NCBI GenBank assembly: GCA_944383465.1
Contig: CALWPQ010000001.1
Coordinates: 1-56,800, forward strand
Source: an uncultured Clostridia bacterium
GTDB taxonomy: Bacteria > Bacillota > Clostridia > Peptostreptococcales > Anaerovoracaceae
Direction: 5' to 3'
DNA length: 56,800 bases
Part shown: positions 45,133 to 54,479 of the stretch, one piece after another
Layout of the letters: each line of letters opens with the position of its first letter
Numbering within the stretch: the first letter of the stretch is position 1
Translations under genes and position numbers: made by a program
The notes under the pieces: model-generated
Seen by the model: the letters and a program-made list of their open reading frames with translations, nothing else
Database searches by the model: none
What the model was told of the DNA's origin: nothing

Positions 45133-46003
45133 AAAAGGAAAGAAAAAAGAAGAGATAAACAGAAATCTCAAAGACTTTGAAGGTCATTCGCTCATACCGG
45201 AGCGCGATATAGAAGCACCGCCAATTTTAAAGATTACGGGACTTGGAATAGATTTCGGAGGACTGACAGCGGTTGACGATTTCAATATGGCGCTCGGACG
45301 TACGGAAATTGCGGGACTCATCGGACCTAACGGCGCCGGCAAGACGACAATATTCAATCTTCTTACAAAGGTATATCAGCCGACAAGAGGAAAATTTCTG
45401 CTTGACGGAAAAGATACGAGCGGAATGAATACGGTAAAGATAAACCGTGCGGGAATCGCAAGAACATTCCAAAATATACGTCTGTTCGATAAGCTGACGG
45501 TGGAGGAGAATGTAAAGGTTGGACTTCATAACGACATAAATTACAGCTTTTTCAGCGGCATATTCAGAACGCCTGCGTACAGAGACGGAGAAAAAGAAGC
45601 TCATGAGCGCGCGCTTGATCTGCTCGATATATTCAATATGGCTGATCTTGCAAACGCACCTGCGGGATCGCTTCCGTACGGAGCACAGAGAAGGCTTGAG
45701 ATAATCCGCGCGCTTGCAACGGATCCTAAAGTGCTTTTGCTTGATGAGCCTGCGGCCGGTATGAATCCGTCGGAGACTTCCGAGCTTATGGAGACGATCA
45801 GGGATATAAGGGATCAGTTTGAAATTGCTATACTTCTCATAGAGCACGATATGAATCTCGTAATGGGCATATGCGAAGCGATAGCTGTTCTCAATTACGG
45901 TAAGATCATAGCTAAAGGAACGCCTGCGGAAATACAGTCAAATCCTGTCGTTATCGAAGCGTATCTCGGAAAACAGAAAGGAGGCGCCGAGGATGGGCAA
46001 TAA
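45125..46003 (+). CDS. livG: branched-chain amino-acid ABC ATPase LivG
   Basis: 292 residues. Walker A GPNGAGKTT, Q loop ARTFQNIRLF, a variant ABC signature SLPYGAQRRLEI, Walker B VLLLDEPAAGMN and H loop IEHDMNLV. About 38 basic, then acidic residues precede the usual LivG start (ILKITGLGIDFGG); they may be a lineage extension. Stop overlaps livF by 11 bases. Confidence 0.94.
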   Translation: MNRKGKKKEEINRNLKDFEGHSLIPERDIEAPPILKITGLGIDFGGLTAVDDFNMALGRTEIAGLIGPNGAGKTTIFNLLTKVYQPTRGKFLLDGKDTSGMNTVKINRAGIARTFQNIRLFDKLTVEENVKVGLHNDINYSFFSGIFRTPAYRDGEKEAHERALDLLDIFNMADLANAPAGSLPYGAQRRLEIIRALATDPKVLLLDEPAAGMNPSETSELMETIRDIRDQFEIAILLIEHDMNLVMGICEAIAVLNYGKIIAKGTPAEIQSNPVVIEAYLGKQKGGAEDGQ

Positions 46004-46706
46004 AATTCTTACAGTTGAGGATATAAATGTATACTATGGCGCTATCCACGCCGTTAAAGGTGTTTCCTTTGATGTTGAGGAAGGAGATATAGTAACGCTT
46101 ATAGGTGCGAACGGTGCCGGTAAGAGTACAACGCTGCAAACCGTGTCGGGGCTGCTTAGAAGCAAGACAGGAAGTATTTCATTTCTTGACGAAAATATAA
46201 CAAAACTTGCTCCTCATAAAATACTTAAGCGAGGACTTGCGCAGGTGCCGGAAGGAAGACGTATATTCCTGCAGATGAGCGTACAGGAAAATCTTGAAAT
46301 GGGCGCTTTTACGCAGCCGACTTCGACGATTGCGGGCAACCTGGAAATAGTGTTTGAGCAGTTTCCGCGTTTAAAAGAGAGAAGAAGACAGGTGGCGGGC
46401 ACTCTTTCCGGCGGCGAACAGCAGATGCTTGCTATGGGAAGAGCGCTTATGAGCAATCCGAAGCTTCTCATGCTTGACGAGCCATCAATGGGACTGGCGC
46501 CTATTCTTGTAGAGCAGATATTTGATATTATAGAGAAGCTTAACGAGGCGGGCACGACAATACTCCTCGTGGAGCAGAACGCGCAGGCAGCTCTTGCGAT
46601 CGCAGATAAAGCCTATGTACTTGAAACCGGTAAAATTATCCTTTCGGGTACCGGAGCAGAACTCGCGAGAAGCGAGCAGGTAAAAAAAGCATATCTGGGA
46701 GGTTAA
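45993..46706 (+). CDS. livF: branched-chain amino-acid ABC ATPase LivF
   Basis: 237 residues. Walker A GANGAGKST, Q loop AQVPEGRRIF, signature LSGGEQQMLA, Walker B LLMLDEPSMGLAP, H loop LLVEQNAQ. AAAGGAGG lies in the end of livG. Completes the five-gene importer; in an amino-acid-fermenting anaerobe it would feed the Stickland-type or biosynthetic pools. Confidence 0.94.
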   Translation: MGNKILTVEDINVYYGAIHAVKGVSFDVEEGDIVTLIGANGAGKSTTLQTVSGLLRSKTGSISFLDENITKLAPHKILKRGLAQVPEGRRIFLQMSVQENLEMGAFTQPTSTIAGNLEIVFEQFPRLKERRRQVAGTLSGGEQQMLAMGRALMSNPKLLMLDEPSMGLAPILVEQIFDIIEKLNEAGTTILLVEQNAQAALAIADKAYVLETGKIILSGTGAELARSEQVKKAYLGG

Positions 46707-46732
46707 AATTTATTTAGTATTTTTGCGAAAAA

Positions 46733-46741
46733 TGGTATACT
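46733..46741 (+). promoter_or_regulatory. extended -10 promoter after livF
   Basis: TGGTATACT, the same nine bases as the pyrH promoter at 15903. The next gene starts 38 bases downstream. Confidence 0.5.
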
Positions 46742-46778
46742 ATATGTATAGATAATTATATTTTCGGGAGGAAATGCG

Positions 46779-47009
46779 ATGCCGCTTTTTATTTTGGGAG
46801 GAATAGTAATAGTCTGCTGTGTAGTATATATACTGTTATCTGATCATCCTGAACTTTTTGCGGGCGGAAAGACTGCGGGAAGTGGAAAAAGCAGGATGAA
46901 AGAAAGGGATATCAGAAAAGATGAGGACAAACCTAAGGTAATATATCTGCCGCAGAAGCCCGAGGAGATAGAAGCGGAAAAGGCGAGACGCCATAGAAAG
47001 AAAAAGTAA
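46779..47009 (+). CDS. small single-pass membrane protein, basic tail
   Basis: 76 residues, family not recognised. One N-terminal hydrophobic helix (about 3-22, LFILGGIVIVCCVVYILL), then a charged cytoplasmic part rich in Lys/Arg/Asp/Glu with YLPQKPEEIEAEKARRHRKK near the end. A GGGAGG ribosome site precedes the ATG. Confidence 0.6.
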   Translation: MPLFILGGIVIVCCVVYILLSDHPELFAGGKTAGSGKSRMKERDIRKDEDKPKVIYLPQKPEEIEAEKARRHRKKK

Positions 47010-47059
47010 AAAACAGGCGCGGAGCGAAAACTTGTACCGCTTTATGCACGCAGCAGGTG

Positions 47060-47088
47060 TTGACAAGCGTTCGGTTTTATGCAATAAT
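47060..47088 (+). promoter_or_regulatory. sigma-A promoter of ileS
   Basis: TTGACA at 47060-47065 and AATAAT at 47083-47088 with a 17-base spacer; transcription would start near 47095, at the head of the T-box leader. Confidence 0.75.
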
Positions 47089-47094
47089 GCGTAT

Positions 47095-47366
47095 GTAGCC
47101 GATTGATGACGAAAATTTTTCAGGATGGCTGAAATAAAATTTAATGAAAGAGCAATGAAGGAGACAGTAGCCCCGCGTAATATCCTTACAGAGAGTTTTC
47201 TGCCTGTACATAAAGAAGCTGCGCAGAGTGCAAGCGCAGTGTACGGGAGCTGAGAGGAAAACGGTGATGCGGCAAGTGAAGATCACTCTGGAGCTCAGCC
47301 TTAACGAGAGGCAGCCGGTTGTTTGACCAATGGCTGCAAGTAGGGTGGTACCGCGGTTTATAATCG
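47095..47366 (+). ncRNA. T-box riboswitch, isoleucine specifier
   Basis: The antiterminator core AGGGTGGTACCGCGG is at 47342-47356. Upstream, stem I has CAGAGAG, GAGCTGAGAGG and the specifier section GTGAAG-ATC-ACT, with ATC (Ile) at 47282-47284. Uncharged tRNA-Ile would favour the antiterminator and permit ileS transcription. The specifier agrees with the downstream gene. Confidence 0.93.
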
Positions 47367-47403
47367 TCCCTAATGTTTTTAAGCGTTAGGGATTTTTATT
47401 TTT
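47367..47403 (+). terminator. T-box-controlled terminator before ileS
   Basis: TCCCTAATG (47367-47375) pairs with CGTTAGGGA (47384-47392), followed by TTTTTATTTTTT. Its left arm lies just after the T-box core with which it competes. Confidence 0.93.
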
Positions 47404-47457
47404 TCTAAAATCCCGGCGCTGATTTCATAAAATTTGCTTTGAGAAAGGAAAAGAAAA

Positions 47458-50400
47458 ATGTTTAAAAACTTATCCGAAAAGCCTGTAAGCGAGGTGCAGC
47501 ACGAGCAGGTAGAAAAGTGGAAAGAAGAAGATTTGCTCGGAAAGTGCGTAAGTGAGAGAGAAGGATGTCCGTCGTTTATATTTTATGAAGGACCTCCTAC
47601 TGCCAACGGAAGACCGGGTATACACCATGTAATGGCGAGAACATTAAAGGATTCGATAAACCGTTACAAGACGATGCAGGGATTTCAGGTAAAGAGAAAA
47701 GCCGGCTGGGATACTCACGGACTGCCTGTGGAAATAGAAGTTGAAAAGCAGCTGAATATGACGGGCAAGCAGGATATCGAAAAATATGGGATTAAAGAAT
47801 TTAATGAGAAGTGCCGCGAATCAGTATTTACATACGAAAAGGCGTGGCGCGAGATGTCGGAGGATATGGCGTATATGGCAGACCTCGACAACGCATATAT
47901 CACTCTTGACAACAACTATATAGAGTCGTGCTGGTGGATACTCGATACGGTATTCAAGAAAGGGCTGATTTACGAGGGAGCAAAAATTCTTCCGTACTGT
48001 CCGCGCTGTGGAACGGGACTTGCTTCGCACGAAGTGGCGCAGGGTTACAAGGAAGTGAAGGTGCTTACAGCTACCTGCAAATTTAAGAGAAAGGCGGCGG
48101 ACGAATATTATCTCGCCTGGACGACTACGCCTTGGACGCTGTTTGCCAATGTGGCGCTTACAGTAGGACCTGATATAGATTATGTAAAAGTTAAAATGAC
48201 CGCAGGAAATAACGAGGGAGAAGTATATTACCTTGCGGCAGCGGCAGCAGACAGGGTGCTCGGAGAGGGAAATTACGAAGTACTTGCTGAGATGAAGGGA
48301 AAAGAACTCGAATTCGACGAATACGAAAGACTGATACCTGGAGCTGAGCTCAACAAAAAGTCGCATTTCGTGACCTGCGCGGATTATGTAACGACAGGAG
48401 ACGGTACAGGTATAGTACACACCGCGCCTGTTTTCGGTGAGGACGATTATCAGACGGGGAGAAGGTATGGACTTCCGTATTTCCAGCCTGTTGATGAGAG
48501 AGGCTGCTACTCGGAAGGACCGTGGGAAGGCCGCTTTGTAATGGATGACGACCTTGCCGTTGATATTGTAAAGTACCTTGCTGCGGAAAACAAGCTTTTT
48601 TCTAAGGAAAATATAGTTCATAACTATCCGTTCTGCTGGAGATGCGGCACGCCGCTCATATACTATTCGAAGCCGAGCTGGTATATAGAGATGAGCAAGC
48701 TCAAGGACGAGCTTGTGACAAACAACAATACGGTAAACTGGTATCCAGATTTTGTCGGTGAAAAGCGTTTCGGCAACTGGATTGCCGATGTAAAGGACTG
48801 GGCAATTTCAAGATCGAGATACTGGGGTACGCCTATTCCTATCTGGCGCTGCGAGTGCGGGCATCTCGAGAGCGTAGGCTCGAGGGCAGAGCTTGTTGAA
48901 AAAGCTATAGATAATATAGATGAAAGCATTGAGCTTCATAGACCGTATGTGGATGATGTTCATCTGACTTGTCCGGAATGCGGCAAGCCTATGAGCCGAA
49001 TTCCGGATGTTATGGACTGCTGGTTTGACTCGGGCGCGATGCCGTTTGCACAGCATCACTATCCGTTTGAAAATGCGGACAGATTTGACGAGGAACTTTT
49101 CCCGGCAGACTTTATCTGCGAGGGTATTGATCAGACGAGAGGCTGGTTTTATTCGCTGATGGCGATTTCGACGCTTATCAAGGGCAGAGCACCGTACAAG
49201 AATGTACTCGTAAACGATCTTATTCTCGATAAGGACGGCAAGAAGATGAGCAAGTCGAGAGGAAACACGGTAGACCCGTTTAAGCTTTTTGAAAAGTACG
49301 GAGCCGATGCGACGAGATGGTATCTGCTGTCAGTATCGCCGGCTTGGACGCCGACGAAGTTTGACGAGGATGGGCTCATAGATGTAGTGAGCAAGTTCTT
49401 TGGCACGCTCAGGAATGTGTATAACTTCTTTGTTCTCTATTCAAATCAAGATGAGGTGGATGTCGATAAAGTATTTGTCGATTATGACAAGAGGCCTGAG
49501 CTCGACAGATGGATTCTCTCAAAATATAACGGGCTTATTGCCGATGTGACTTATTCATTTGAACATTACGATCATATGAGAGTTGTGAGAGCTATTACGG
49601 ATTTTGTGACGGAAGACCTTTCAAACTGGTATATTCGCCGCGCAAGAAGGAGATTCTATGCGCCCGATATGACGGAAGATAAGAAGAGCGTATACGCTAC
49701 GACTTACGAAGTTCTCGTAGGCGTTGCAAAGCTCATAGCTCCTATCGCTCCGTTCATATCCGATGAAATGTACACGAAACTTACGGGAGAAGAATCCGTG
49801 CACCTCGCATACTTCCCGAAAGCGAAGGAAGAGCTTATAAACAAGAGCGTTGAAGAGAGAATGGATCTTGTGCGCGATCTCGTGGCGCTCGGACGCGGTA
49901 CGCGTGAAAAGGAAAGAATCAAGGTAAGACAGCCGCTTTCAGAAATACTTGTGGACGGCAAGTACGAGAGTCTCATTTCCGACCTCACACCGCTGATTAT
50001 GGAAGAGCTGAATGTAAAGCAGGTGGTATTTGAAAACGACCTCGATGAATATATGAACTTTACGCTCAAGCCTAATTTCAAAGTGGCGGGTCCGGTGCTC
50101 GGATCTAAGATCAAGGCGTTTGGCGCTGCTGTTTCATCAGTTGACGCCAAAGAGCTTGTTGCAAGCCTTGAAAACGCAGAGTCCGTGAAGATGAATGTTG
50201 ATGGCGAAGAGTTTGATATTACAAAAGATTTTATCGACGTAAGAATTGACGCTAAAGAAGGATTTGCTGTGGCAATGGAAAATAATCTCTTTACGATACT
50301 CGATACTACGCTCACAGAAGAGCTTGTAAAAGAAGGACTGGCAAGAGAGTTAATTTCTAAGGTGCAGCAGCTCCGCAAGCAACACGACTTTGAGATGATG

Positions 50401-50571
50401 GATAACATCAACATTTATATTGATGCCGACGACGAAGTAAAGGCGGCGGTTTCCGAATACAAGGATTATATAATGAAAGAGACGCTGGCGCTCGCAATAG
50501 AAGAGAAGGGCGGACTTGAAGAGTATAACCTTAACGGACATAAAACGGGCATAGATGTTGAGCGTCTTTAA
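47458..50571 (+). CDS. ileS: isoleucyl-tRNA synthetase, type 2
   Basis: 1037 residues; class I synthetase with Val/Leu editing. The HIGH box is the type-2 form in GPPTANGRPGIHHV; the second motif is KMSKSRGN. Cys motifs CPRCGTGLAS, CWRCGTP and CPECGKPM lie in the CP and editing parts; the C-terminal domain ends YNLNGHKTGIDV. The length and the GIHH form match the eukaryote-like IleS2 class, often tolerant of mupirocin; that is family knowledge, not a test here. AAAGGAAAAG precedes the ATG. Confidence 0.95.
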   Translation: MFKNLSEKPVSEVQHEQVEKWKEEDLLGKCVSEREGCPSFIFYEGPPTANGRPGIHHVMARTLKDSINRYKTMQGFQVKRKAGWDTHGLPVEIEVEKQLNMTGKQDIEKYGIKEFNEKCRESVFTYEKAWREMSEDMAYMADLDNAYITLDNNYIESCWWILDTVFKKGLIYEGAKILPYCPRCGTGLASHEVAQGYKEVKVLTATCKFKRKAADEYYLAWTTTPWTLFANVALTVGPDIDYVKVKMTAGNNEGEVYYLAAAAADRVLGEGNYEVLAEMKGKELEFDEYERLIPGAELNKKSHFVTCADYVTTGDGTGIVHTAPVFGEDDYQTGRRYGLPYFQPVDERGCYSEGPWEGRFVMDDDLAVDIVKYLAAENKLFSKENIVHNYPFCWRCGTPLIYYSKPSWYIEMSKLKDELVTNNNTVNWYPDFVGEKRFGNWIADVKDWAISRSRYWGTPIPIWRCECGHLESVGSRAELVEKAIDNIDESIELHRPYVDDVHLTCPECGKPMSRIPDVMDCWFDSGAMPFAQHHYPFENADRFDEELFPADFICEGIDQTRGWFYSLMAISTLIKGRAPYKNVLVNDLILDKDGKKMSKSRGNTVDPFKLFEKYGADATRWYLLSVSPAWTPTKFDEDGLIDVVSKFFGTLRNVYNFFVLYSNQDEVDVDKVFVDYDKRPELDRWILSKYNGLIADVTYSFEHYDHMRVVRAITDFVTEDLSNWYIRRARRRFYAPDMTEDKKSVYATTYEVLVGVAKLIAPIAPFISDEMYTKLTGEESVHLAYFPKAKEELINKSVEERMDLVRDLVALGRGTREKERIKVRQPLSEILVDGKYESLISDLTPLIMEELNVKQVVFENDLDEYMNFTLKPNFKVAGPVLGSKIKAFGAAVSSVDAKELVASLENAESVKMNVDGEEFDITKDFIDVRIDAKEGFAVAMENNLFTILDTTLTEELVKEGLARELISKVQQLRKQHDFEMMDNINIYIDADDEVKAAVSEYKDYIMKETLALAIEEKGGLEEYNLNGHKTGIDVERL

Positions 50572-50624
50572 ATCGGAAAGCAAGTTATGCGAGTTAATTG
50601 AAATACAAAGCGAGAATAATTATT

Positions 50625-50655
50625 AAGCGAGGGCAAGTAGCTGCCCTCGCTTTTA
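50625..50655 (+). terminator. intrinsic terminator after ileS
   Basis: AAGCGAGGGCA (50625-50635) and TGCCCTCGCTT (50642-50652) form 11 perfect pairs with a TTTTA tail. Confidence 0.9.
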
Positions 50656-50659
50656 TGTA

Positions 50660-50915
50660 GAGAACTAAAAAATTATTTTTTTATTAAAAATTCCATTTTT
50701 AAGATAAATTTATTTTTGGTGTATATGATTTTTGGACACAACAGACAATATAGAGTATCTTTTTATTAGATTTTTTAAAAGATAATTTTAGGTGGTTTTA
50801 TTTATTGCTTTTGATATGTCATTTATTTTGATTTTTTGAAAAAAGATGATCAGGCGTATTCCAGTTTTTAATCTATATAAAGCCGGCTTGTTTGCGCAAA
50901 ATAAGTTTGAGGAGG
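50660..50915. other. AT-rich intergenic stretch
   Basis: Long T runs, TATATAAA near 50873 and a small AAGCCGGCTT palindrome just before the next gene. No gene or RNA was recognised, and no promoter with good spacing. Confidence 0.5.
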
Positions 50916-50923
50916 GATGAAAA

Positions 50924-51115
50924 ATGGGAAATATCATATATCCGCATAGCGATAAATTTACAGATGATTTTGCGATGAACATAGCTCAGTTCAACGAGCT
51001 CAGTATGACCAAAGCAAAGTCTGGACGCTCAGCTCACCAAAAATCCGAGGATATGGGATCTGACAGGCAGCTTGACCATGTGATCAAGGACTATCCGACG
51101 GACAGCCGCGGATAA
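50924..51115 (+). CDS. 63-residue hydrophilic protein of unknown function
   Basis: A soluble, charged protein without a membrane segment or known motif; it begins MGNIIYPHSDKFTDDF and ends DHVIKDYPTDSRG. Evidence that it is real: a strong GAGGAGGGATG ribosome site eight bases before the ATG and a hairpin terminator directly after the stop. Length and composition recall small regulatory or stress proteins, but no family is recognised. Confidence 0.6.
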   Translation: MGNIIYPHSDKFTDDFAMNIAQFNELSMTKAKSGRSAHQKSEDMGSDRQLDHVIKDYPTDSRG

Positions 51116-51137
51116 ACATTTATTGTCTATTAAGAAA

Positions 51138-51172
51138 ATTCAGGCCGTTCAGGGAATGACCTGAATTTTTTC
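51138..51172. terminator. terminator between the 63-residue gene and the TetR pseudogene
   Basis: AAATTCAGG and CCTGAATTT arms with a loop of about 14 bases and a T run on the plus strand. It reads as the end of the plus-strand gene and borders the minus-strand TetR remnant. Confidence 0.7.
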
Positions 51173-51843
51173 TTATAAAGGCTTGTAACACGAGGAAATG
51201 TGTTCTTCGCAGGTTTGTTTTATGCGTTTTATTTCGTCAGGGCTTATTCCTATGTTAAAAAAGTAGTCGGTCATAAGGACGGATAATATCTGTAAGTAGG
51301 AAGTTTTGTCATCGCATGTACGCAGCTCCTTTATAAATGCTTCTCGCTTCCTTTAAATACGAGCCAAGCAAGGCGGTTTTCTTCTTCTGTCAGTTTTAAA
51401 TCATAATCTTCCAGCACTTTTACAAGCCGATTTTAAAAATTGACGGTCATACTGTCACATTCGGAAGTGTCTATGAGAAATTCGATGAAGAATTTTTCAT
51501 AGTCAGGATTTTCTGACGTATATATCCAAGTCAGGACGTTTTCGATATACAGCTTTTCGGCATTGCCGAAATTTAGCATTTCCGTTTCACGATTTATGCG
51601 CGAAATCATTTCATCCATAATATCTTTACCGACAATTTGGGCGAGATTCGCTTTTGAATGATAATGATAGTTAACAAGGCTGAAATTTATTCCGGTTGCG
51701 GAAGCAATTTCGCGAATTGTAGTTTTATTATATCCCTTTGATAAGAATAGATTTTTTGCAGCGCTAAGGATTTTATCTTTGATTTCTCTGTTTTTTAAAC
51801 TGGGTTTCGTAATTTTACGTATCAGATTTTTATTTGAATTCAT
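51173..51843 (-). pseudogene. TetR-family regulator, broken by a stop and a frameshift
   Basis: Residues 1-136 are intact: a basic N-terminus, the TetR helix-turn-helix ILSAAKNLFLSKGYNKTT, then IREIASATGINFSLVNYHY, and the start of the ligand domain. An in-frame TAA follows at 51433-51435 (minus strand). Beyond it the same frame reads on for about 33 residues (NRLVKVLEDYDLKLTEEENR...), then a frame change near 51334-51350 gives AFIKELRTCDDKTSYLQIL and a tail ending SSCYKPL with a stop at 51173. Joined, they make about 220 residues, a normal TetR length. Either a decaying gene or two sequencing errors. AGAAAGGAAAATA precedes the ATG. Confidence 0.75.
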
Positions 51844-51965
51844 ATTATTTTCCTTTCTTAATTAAGAATATCATTTTCTATGGCTTATCGGCGACGCACA
51901 GAGACCGACAAATATAATGAACGCCGTAAAGGATGGAAATGCGGTGGGACGTATAATTTAAAAAT

Positions 51966-51997
51966 GAAAAAAGGAACGATTAATCGTTCCTTTTTAT
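51966..51997. terminator. bidirectional terminator after malY/patB-like gene
   Basis: AAAAAAGGAACGATTAATCGTTCCTTTTT is a near-continuous palindrome, here given by its arms AAAAAGGAACGA and TCGTTCCTTTTT with a two-to-four-base loop. It ends the minus-strand gene. Confidence 0.85.
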
Positions 51998-52021
51998 ATA
52001 AAATTTATACAAGCTATAGTA

Positions 52022-53212
52022 TTAGTCGTTAAATACGTACTTTTCCATACGGTCGCATGCTTCCTGAATGAGCGCGAAAGGAAGCGCTACGTTGATACGA
52101 ATGTGACAAGGCCCGTGGAATTCACGGCCGTCCTGAACCGATACGCCTACATCCCACATAGCCTGTTCAACTTCATCGAGGGTTTTTCCTGTTTTCTCGC
52201 AGTATTCGCTGAAATCTGCAAAGAGAAGATAAGTACCCTCAGGCGTAGGCATCTTAACGCCGTATTTTTCAAGGAAGCTTTTTACATAGTCGGCGTTTTG
52301 CGCAAGCACTTGATTGAGTTCGTCAAGCCATTCGTGTCCTTCTGGCTTGTATGCTGCTATGAGAGCTTCCTGTGAGAATACATTTATATCGTTATAATGG
52401 CATAGTGACGAATCCTTGTCGATTCTATGGCGAAGCCAGGTGTTGTAAATGATGTGGTAGCTGCCGATAAGTCCTGCAAGATTGAAAGTCTTAGTTACGG
52501 CATATTGCGCGACAGTGTGCATGCGTGCCCATTCGTTTACCGACTGAGTAGGTATGTGCTTGTAACCGGGGCGAATGAGGTCGGACCAGATTTCGTCGGA
52601 AACTACGTATACATCATATTTCTCGAATATGGCCATAGCCTTTTCCAGCTCCCATTTTTCCCATACGCGGCCGGTAGGATTGTGCGGTGAGCAGAATACC
52701 GTAGCGTGAATTCTGTTCTTTTTGATTTTCTTTTCCATATCGTCATAATCCATACGGTAAATACCGTTTTCGTCCTGAATGAGCTCTGAAAGGACGATAT
52801 TGTAGCCGTTATTTTCGAGTGATTCGGTAAAGCCTATATAAGTAGGAGAGTGAACGAGAACATTGTCGCCTTTTGAACAGAGAACAGAAAGCGCGGCGAT
52901 AACTCCGCCGAGAACACCGTTCTCATAGCCTATATCCCTTCTCTTGAGATCTTTTACACCGTTGCGCTTTGTCTGCCAGTCGATGATGGAGTTCCAGTAT
53001 TCCTGTGAAGTACTGAAATATCCGAAGGTAGGATGATTTGCGCGCGCAATCATTGCTTCCGGAATAGTCGGGCAGGTAGGGAAGCTCATATCGGCTACCC
53101 ACATAGGAATTACATTCCAGCCTTCTTTAGGAGGGCGAGGATTATCATTAAGTGTATCGACAGCCCAGGCATAGCCGCGTCTGTCAAGTATAGATGTAAA
53201 ATCATATTTCAT
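52022..53212 (-). CDS. MalY/PatB-type cystathionine beta-lyase (class I/II aminotransferase fold)
   Basis: A 396-residue PLP enzyme. FTSILDRRGYAWAVD and PMWVADMSFPTCP are typical MalY/PatB N-terminal text; SPTYIGFTESL, SPHNPTGRVW, VVSDEIWSDL and the PLP lysine in YAVTKTFNLAGL follow. It should split cystathionine or cysteine S-conjugates to a thiol, pyruvate and ammonia. It might serve methionine synthesis or sulfide release. AAAGGGTGAAG precedes the minus-strand ATG; no operon partner is seen. Confidence 0.88.
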   Translation of the reverse strand: MKYDFTSILDRRGYAWAVDTLNDNPRPPKEGWNVIPMWVADMSFPTCPTIPEAMIARANHPTFGYFSTSQEYWNSIIDWQTKRNGVKDLKRRDIGYENGVLGGVIAALSVLCSKGDNVLVHSPTYIGFTESLENNGYNIVLSELIQDENGIYRMDYDDMEKKIKKNRIHATVFCSPHNPTGRVWEKWELEKAMAIFEKYDVYVVSDEIWSDLIRPGYKHIPTQSVNEWARMHTVAQYAVTKTFNLAGLIGSYHIIYNTWLRHRIDKDSSLCHYNDINVFSQEALIAAYKPEGHEWLDELNQVLAQNADYVKSFLEKYGVKMPTPEGTYLLFADFSEYCEKTGKTLDEVEQAMWDVGVSVQDGREFHGPCHIRINVALPFALIQEACDRMEKYVFND

Positions 53213-53451
53213 TTTACTTCACCCTTTCTTAAAAAATGAACTTGAGCAATAATAAATAATGTTTGTCTGATAACTTGAGTATATCATATAACGAAAAAAT
53301 AGAAAAGCTGTAAAAGTTTCATAAAGCGTGTATTAGTCCAAATATTTTAAGTTATTTTTAATTTTCATTTTGTAGACTATTTAACAAGCTCATGATAAAA
53401 TAAATAAGTAATTTATGCCGTTTTGAGCGGAATTTGAGAGAGGGTAGGTTT

Positions 53452-54402
53452 ATGAGTTTCTCGTCAGATACAAAAGGAGAGCTTGCGCGTGTCGAGCCTG
53501 AGAAAAAATGCTGTATGCTGGCAGAGATTGCCGGTTTTATTCGCGTGAGCGGAAGCGTGAAGCTTGCAGGCGGCGGCAAAATGGAGCTTATAGTCGCCAC
53601 GGAAAATCCGGCGGTAGCGAGACATTATAAAAAGCTCATAAAAGAGTATTTTGATGTGGACGCAACACTCGGAATAAGTGAGGGCAGCACGATCAAAAAA
53701 AGCAGACAATATATACTTTCACTTTCAGATAAGGAAGGTCAGAAGGCTGAACCGATACTGCGAGAAACAGGAATATTGATGATACGCGAGGGTATGAATT
53801 ATATAAGCGACGGCATTTATGACGGACTTATAAAGACTAAATGCTGCCGCAAGGCATATCTGCGCGGGGCGTTTCTCGGCATTGGTACGATGAGCGATCC
53901 TGAAAAATCTTATCATATAGAGCTTGTCTGTTCAACGGAAACGCTTGCAAATGATATTAAAAAACTTATAAATAGCTTTGTGGGTATAAATGCACATACG
54001 GTACAGCGAAGAAAGAGCTATGTAGTATACATTAAGGAAGCAGAGCAGATAGGTGATATTTTGAATATAATGGGAGCACATCAGCAGTTCTTTGACTTTG
54101 CGGAGGTGCGCCTGACAAAAGAAATGAGAAATAAGGCTAACAGGCTGATAAACTGTGATAGCGCTAATCTAGACAAGACGATGAACGCGGCTCGGCGGCA
54201 GCTTGAGGCAATAGATAAGATAGAGAAAGTTAAAGGCTTATCATCGCTTCCTGATAAGCTTTTGGATGCGGCGGTGCTGAGAAAGAACAATCCCGAAGCT
54301 ACGCTGCAGGAGCTTGCTGATATGATGAATCCGCCGATGAAAAAATCTGGGCTCAACAACAGACTGAAAAAAATAGAGGAAATAGCGGATAAACTCGGAT
54401 GA
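53452..54402 (+). CDS. whiA: DNA-binding protein WhiA
   Basis: 316 residues. The N-terminal half is a degenerate LAGLIDADG homing-endonuclease fold (FIRVSGSVKLAGGGKMEL, CCRKAYLRGAFLGIGTMS); the C-terminal half is a helix-turn-helix (NPEATLQELADMMNPP, SGLNNRLKKIEEIADKL). It binds DNA and influences cell division and chromosome segregation in Gram-positive bacteria. ATG 53452 is chosen for GAGAGAGGG. It is 42 kb away from rapZ, with which it usually forms a cluster. Confidence 0.94.
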   Translation: MSFSSDTKGELARVEPEKKCCMLAEIAGFIRVSGSVKLAGGGKMELIVATENPAVARHYKKLIKEYFDVDATLGISEGSTIKKSRQYILSLSDKEGQKAEPILRETGILMIREGMNYISDGIYDGLIKTKCCRKAYLRGAFLGIGTMSDPEKSYHIELVCSTETLANDIKKLINSFVGINAHTVQRRKSYVVYIKEAEQIGDILNIMGAHQQFFDFAEVRLTKEMRNKANRLINCDSANLDKTMNAARRQLEAIDKIEKVKGLSSLPDKLLDAAVLRKNNPEATLQELADMMNPPMKKSGLNNRLKKIEEIADKLG

Positions 54403-54479
54403 AGCGCAGAGGGAAGCGCGGCCCGGGGTTTGGGTTTTTAGATTTAGAAAATAAAAAGTAAAATTTGGAGGATTTTAAA

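Noticed and set aside
49704..50414. Open minus-strand frame opposite ileS
   Set aside because: Ser-rich low-information text typical of antisense shadow frames; ileS is certain.
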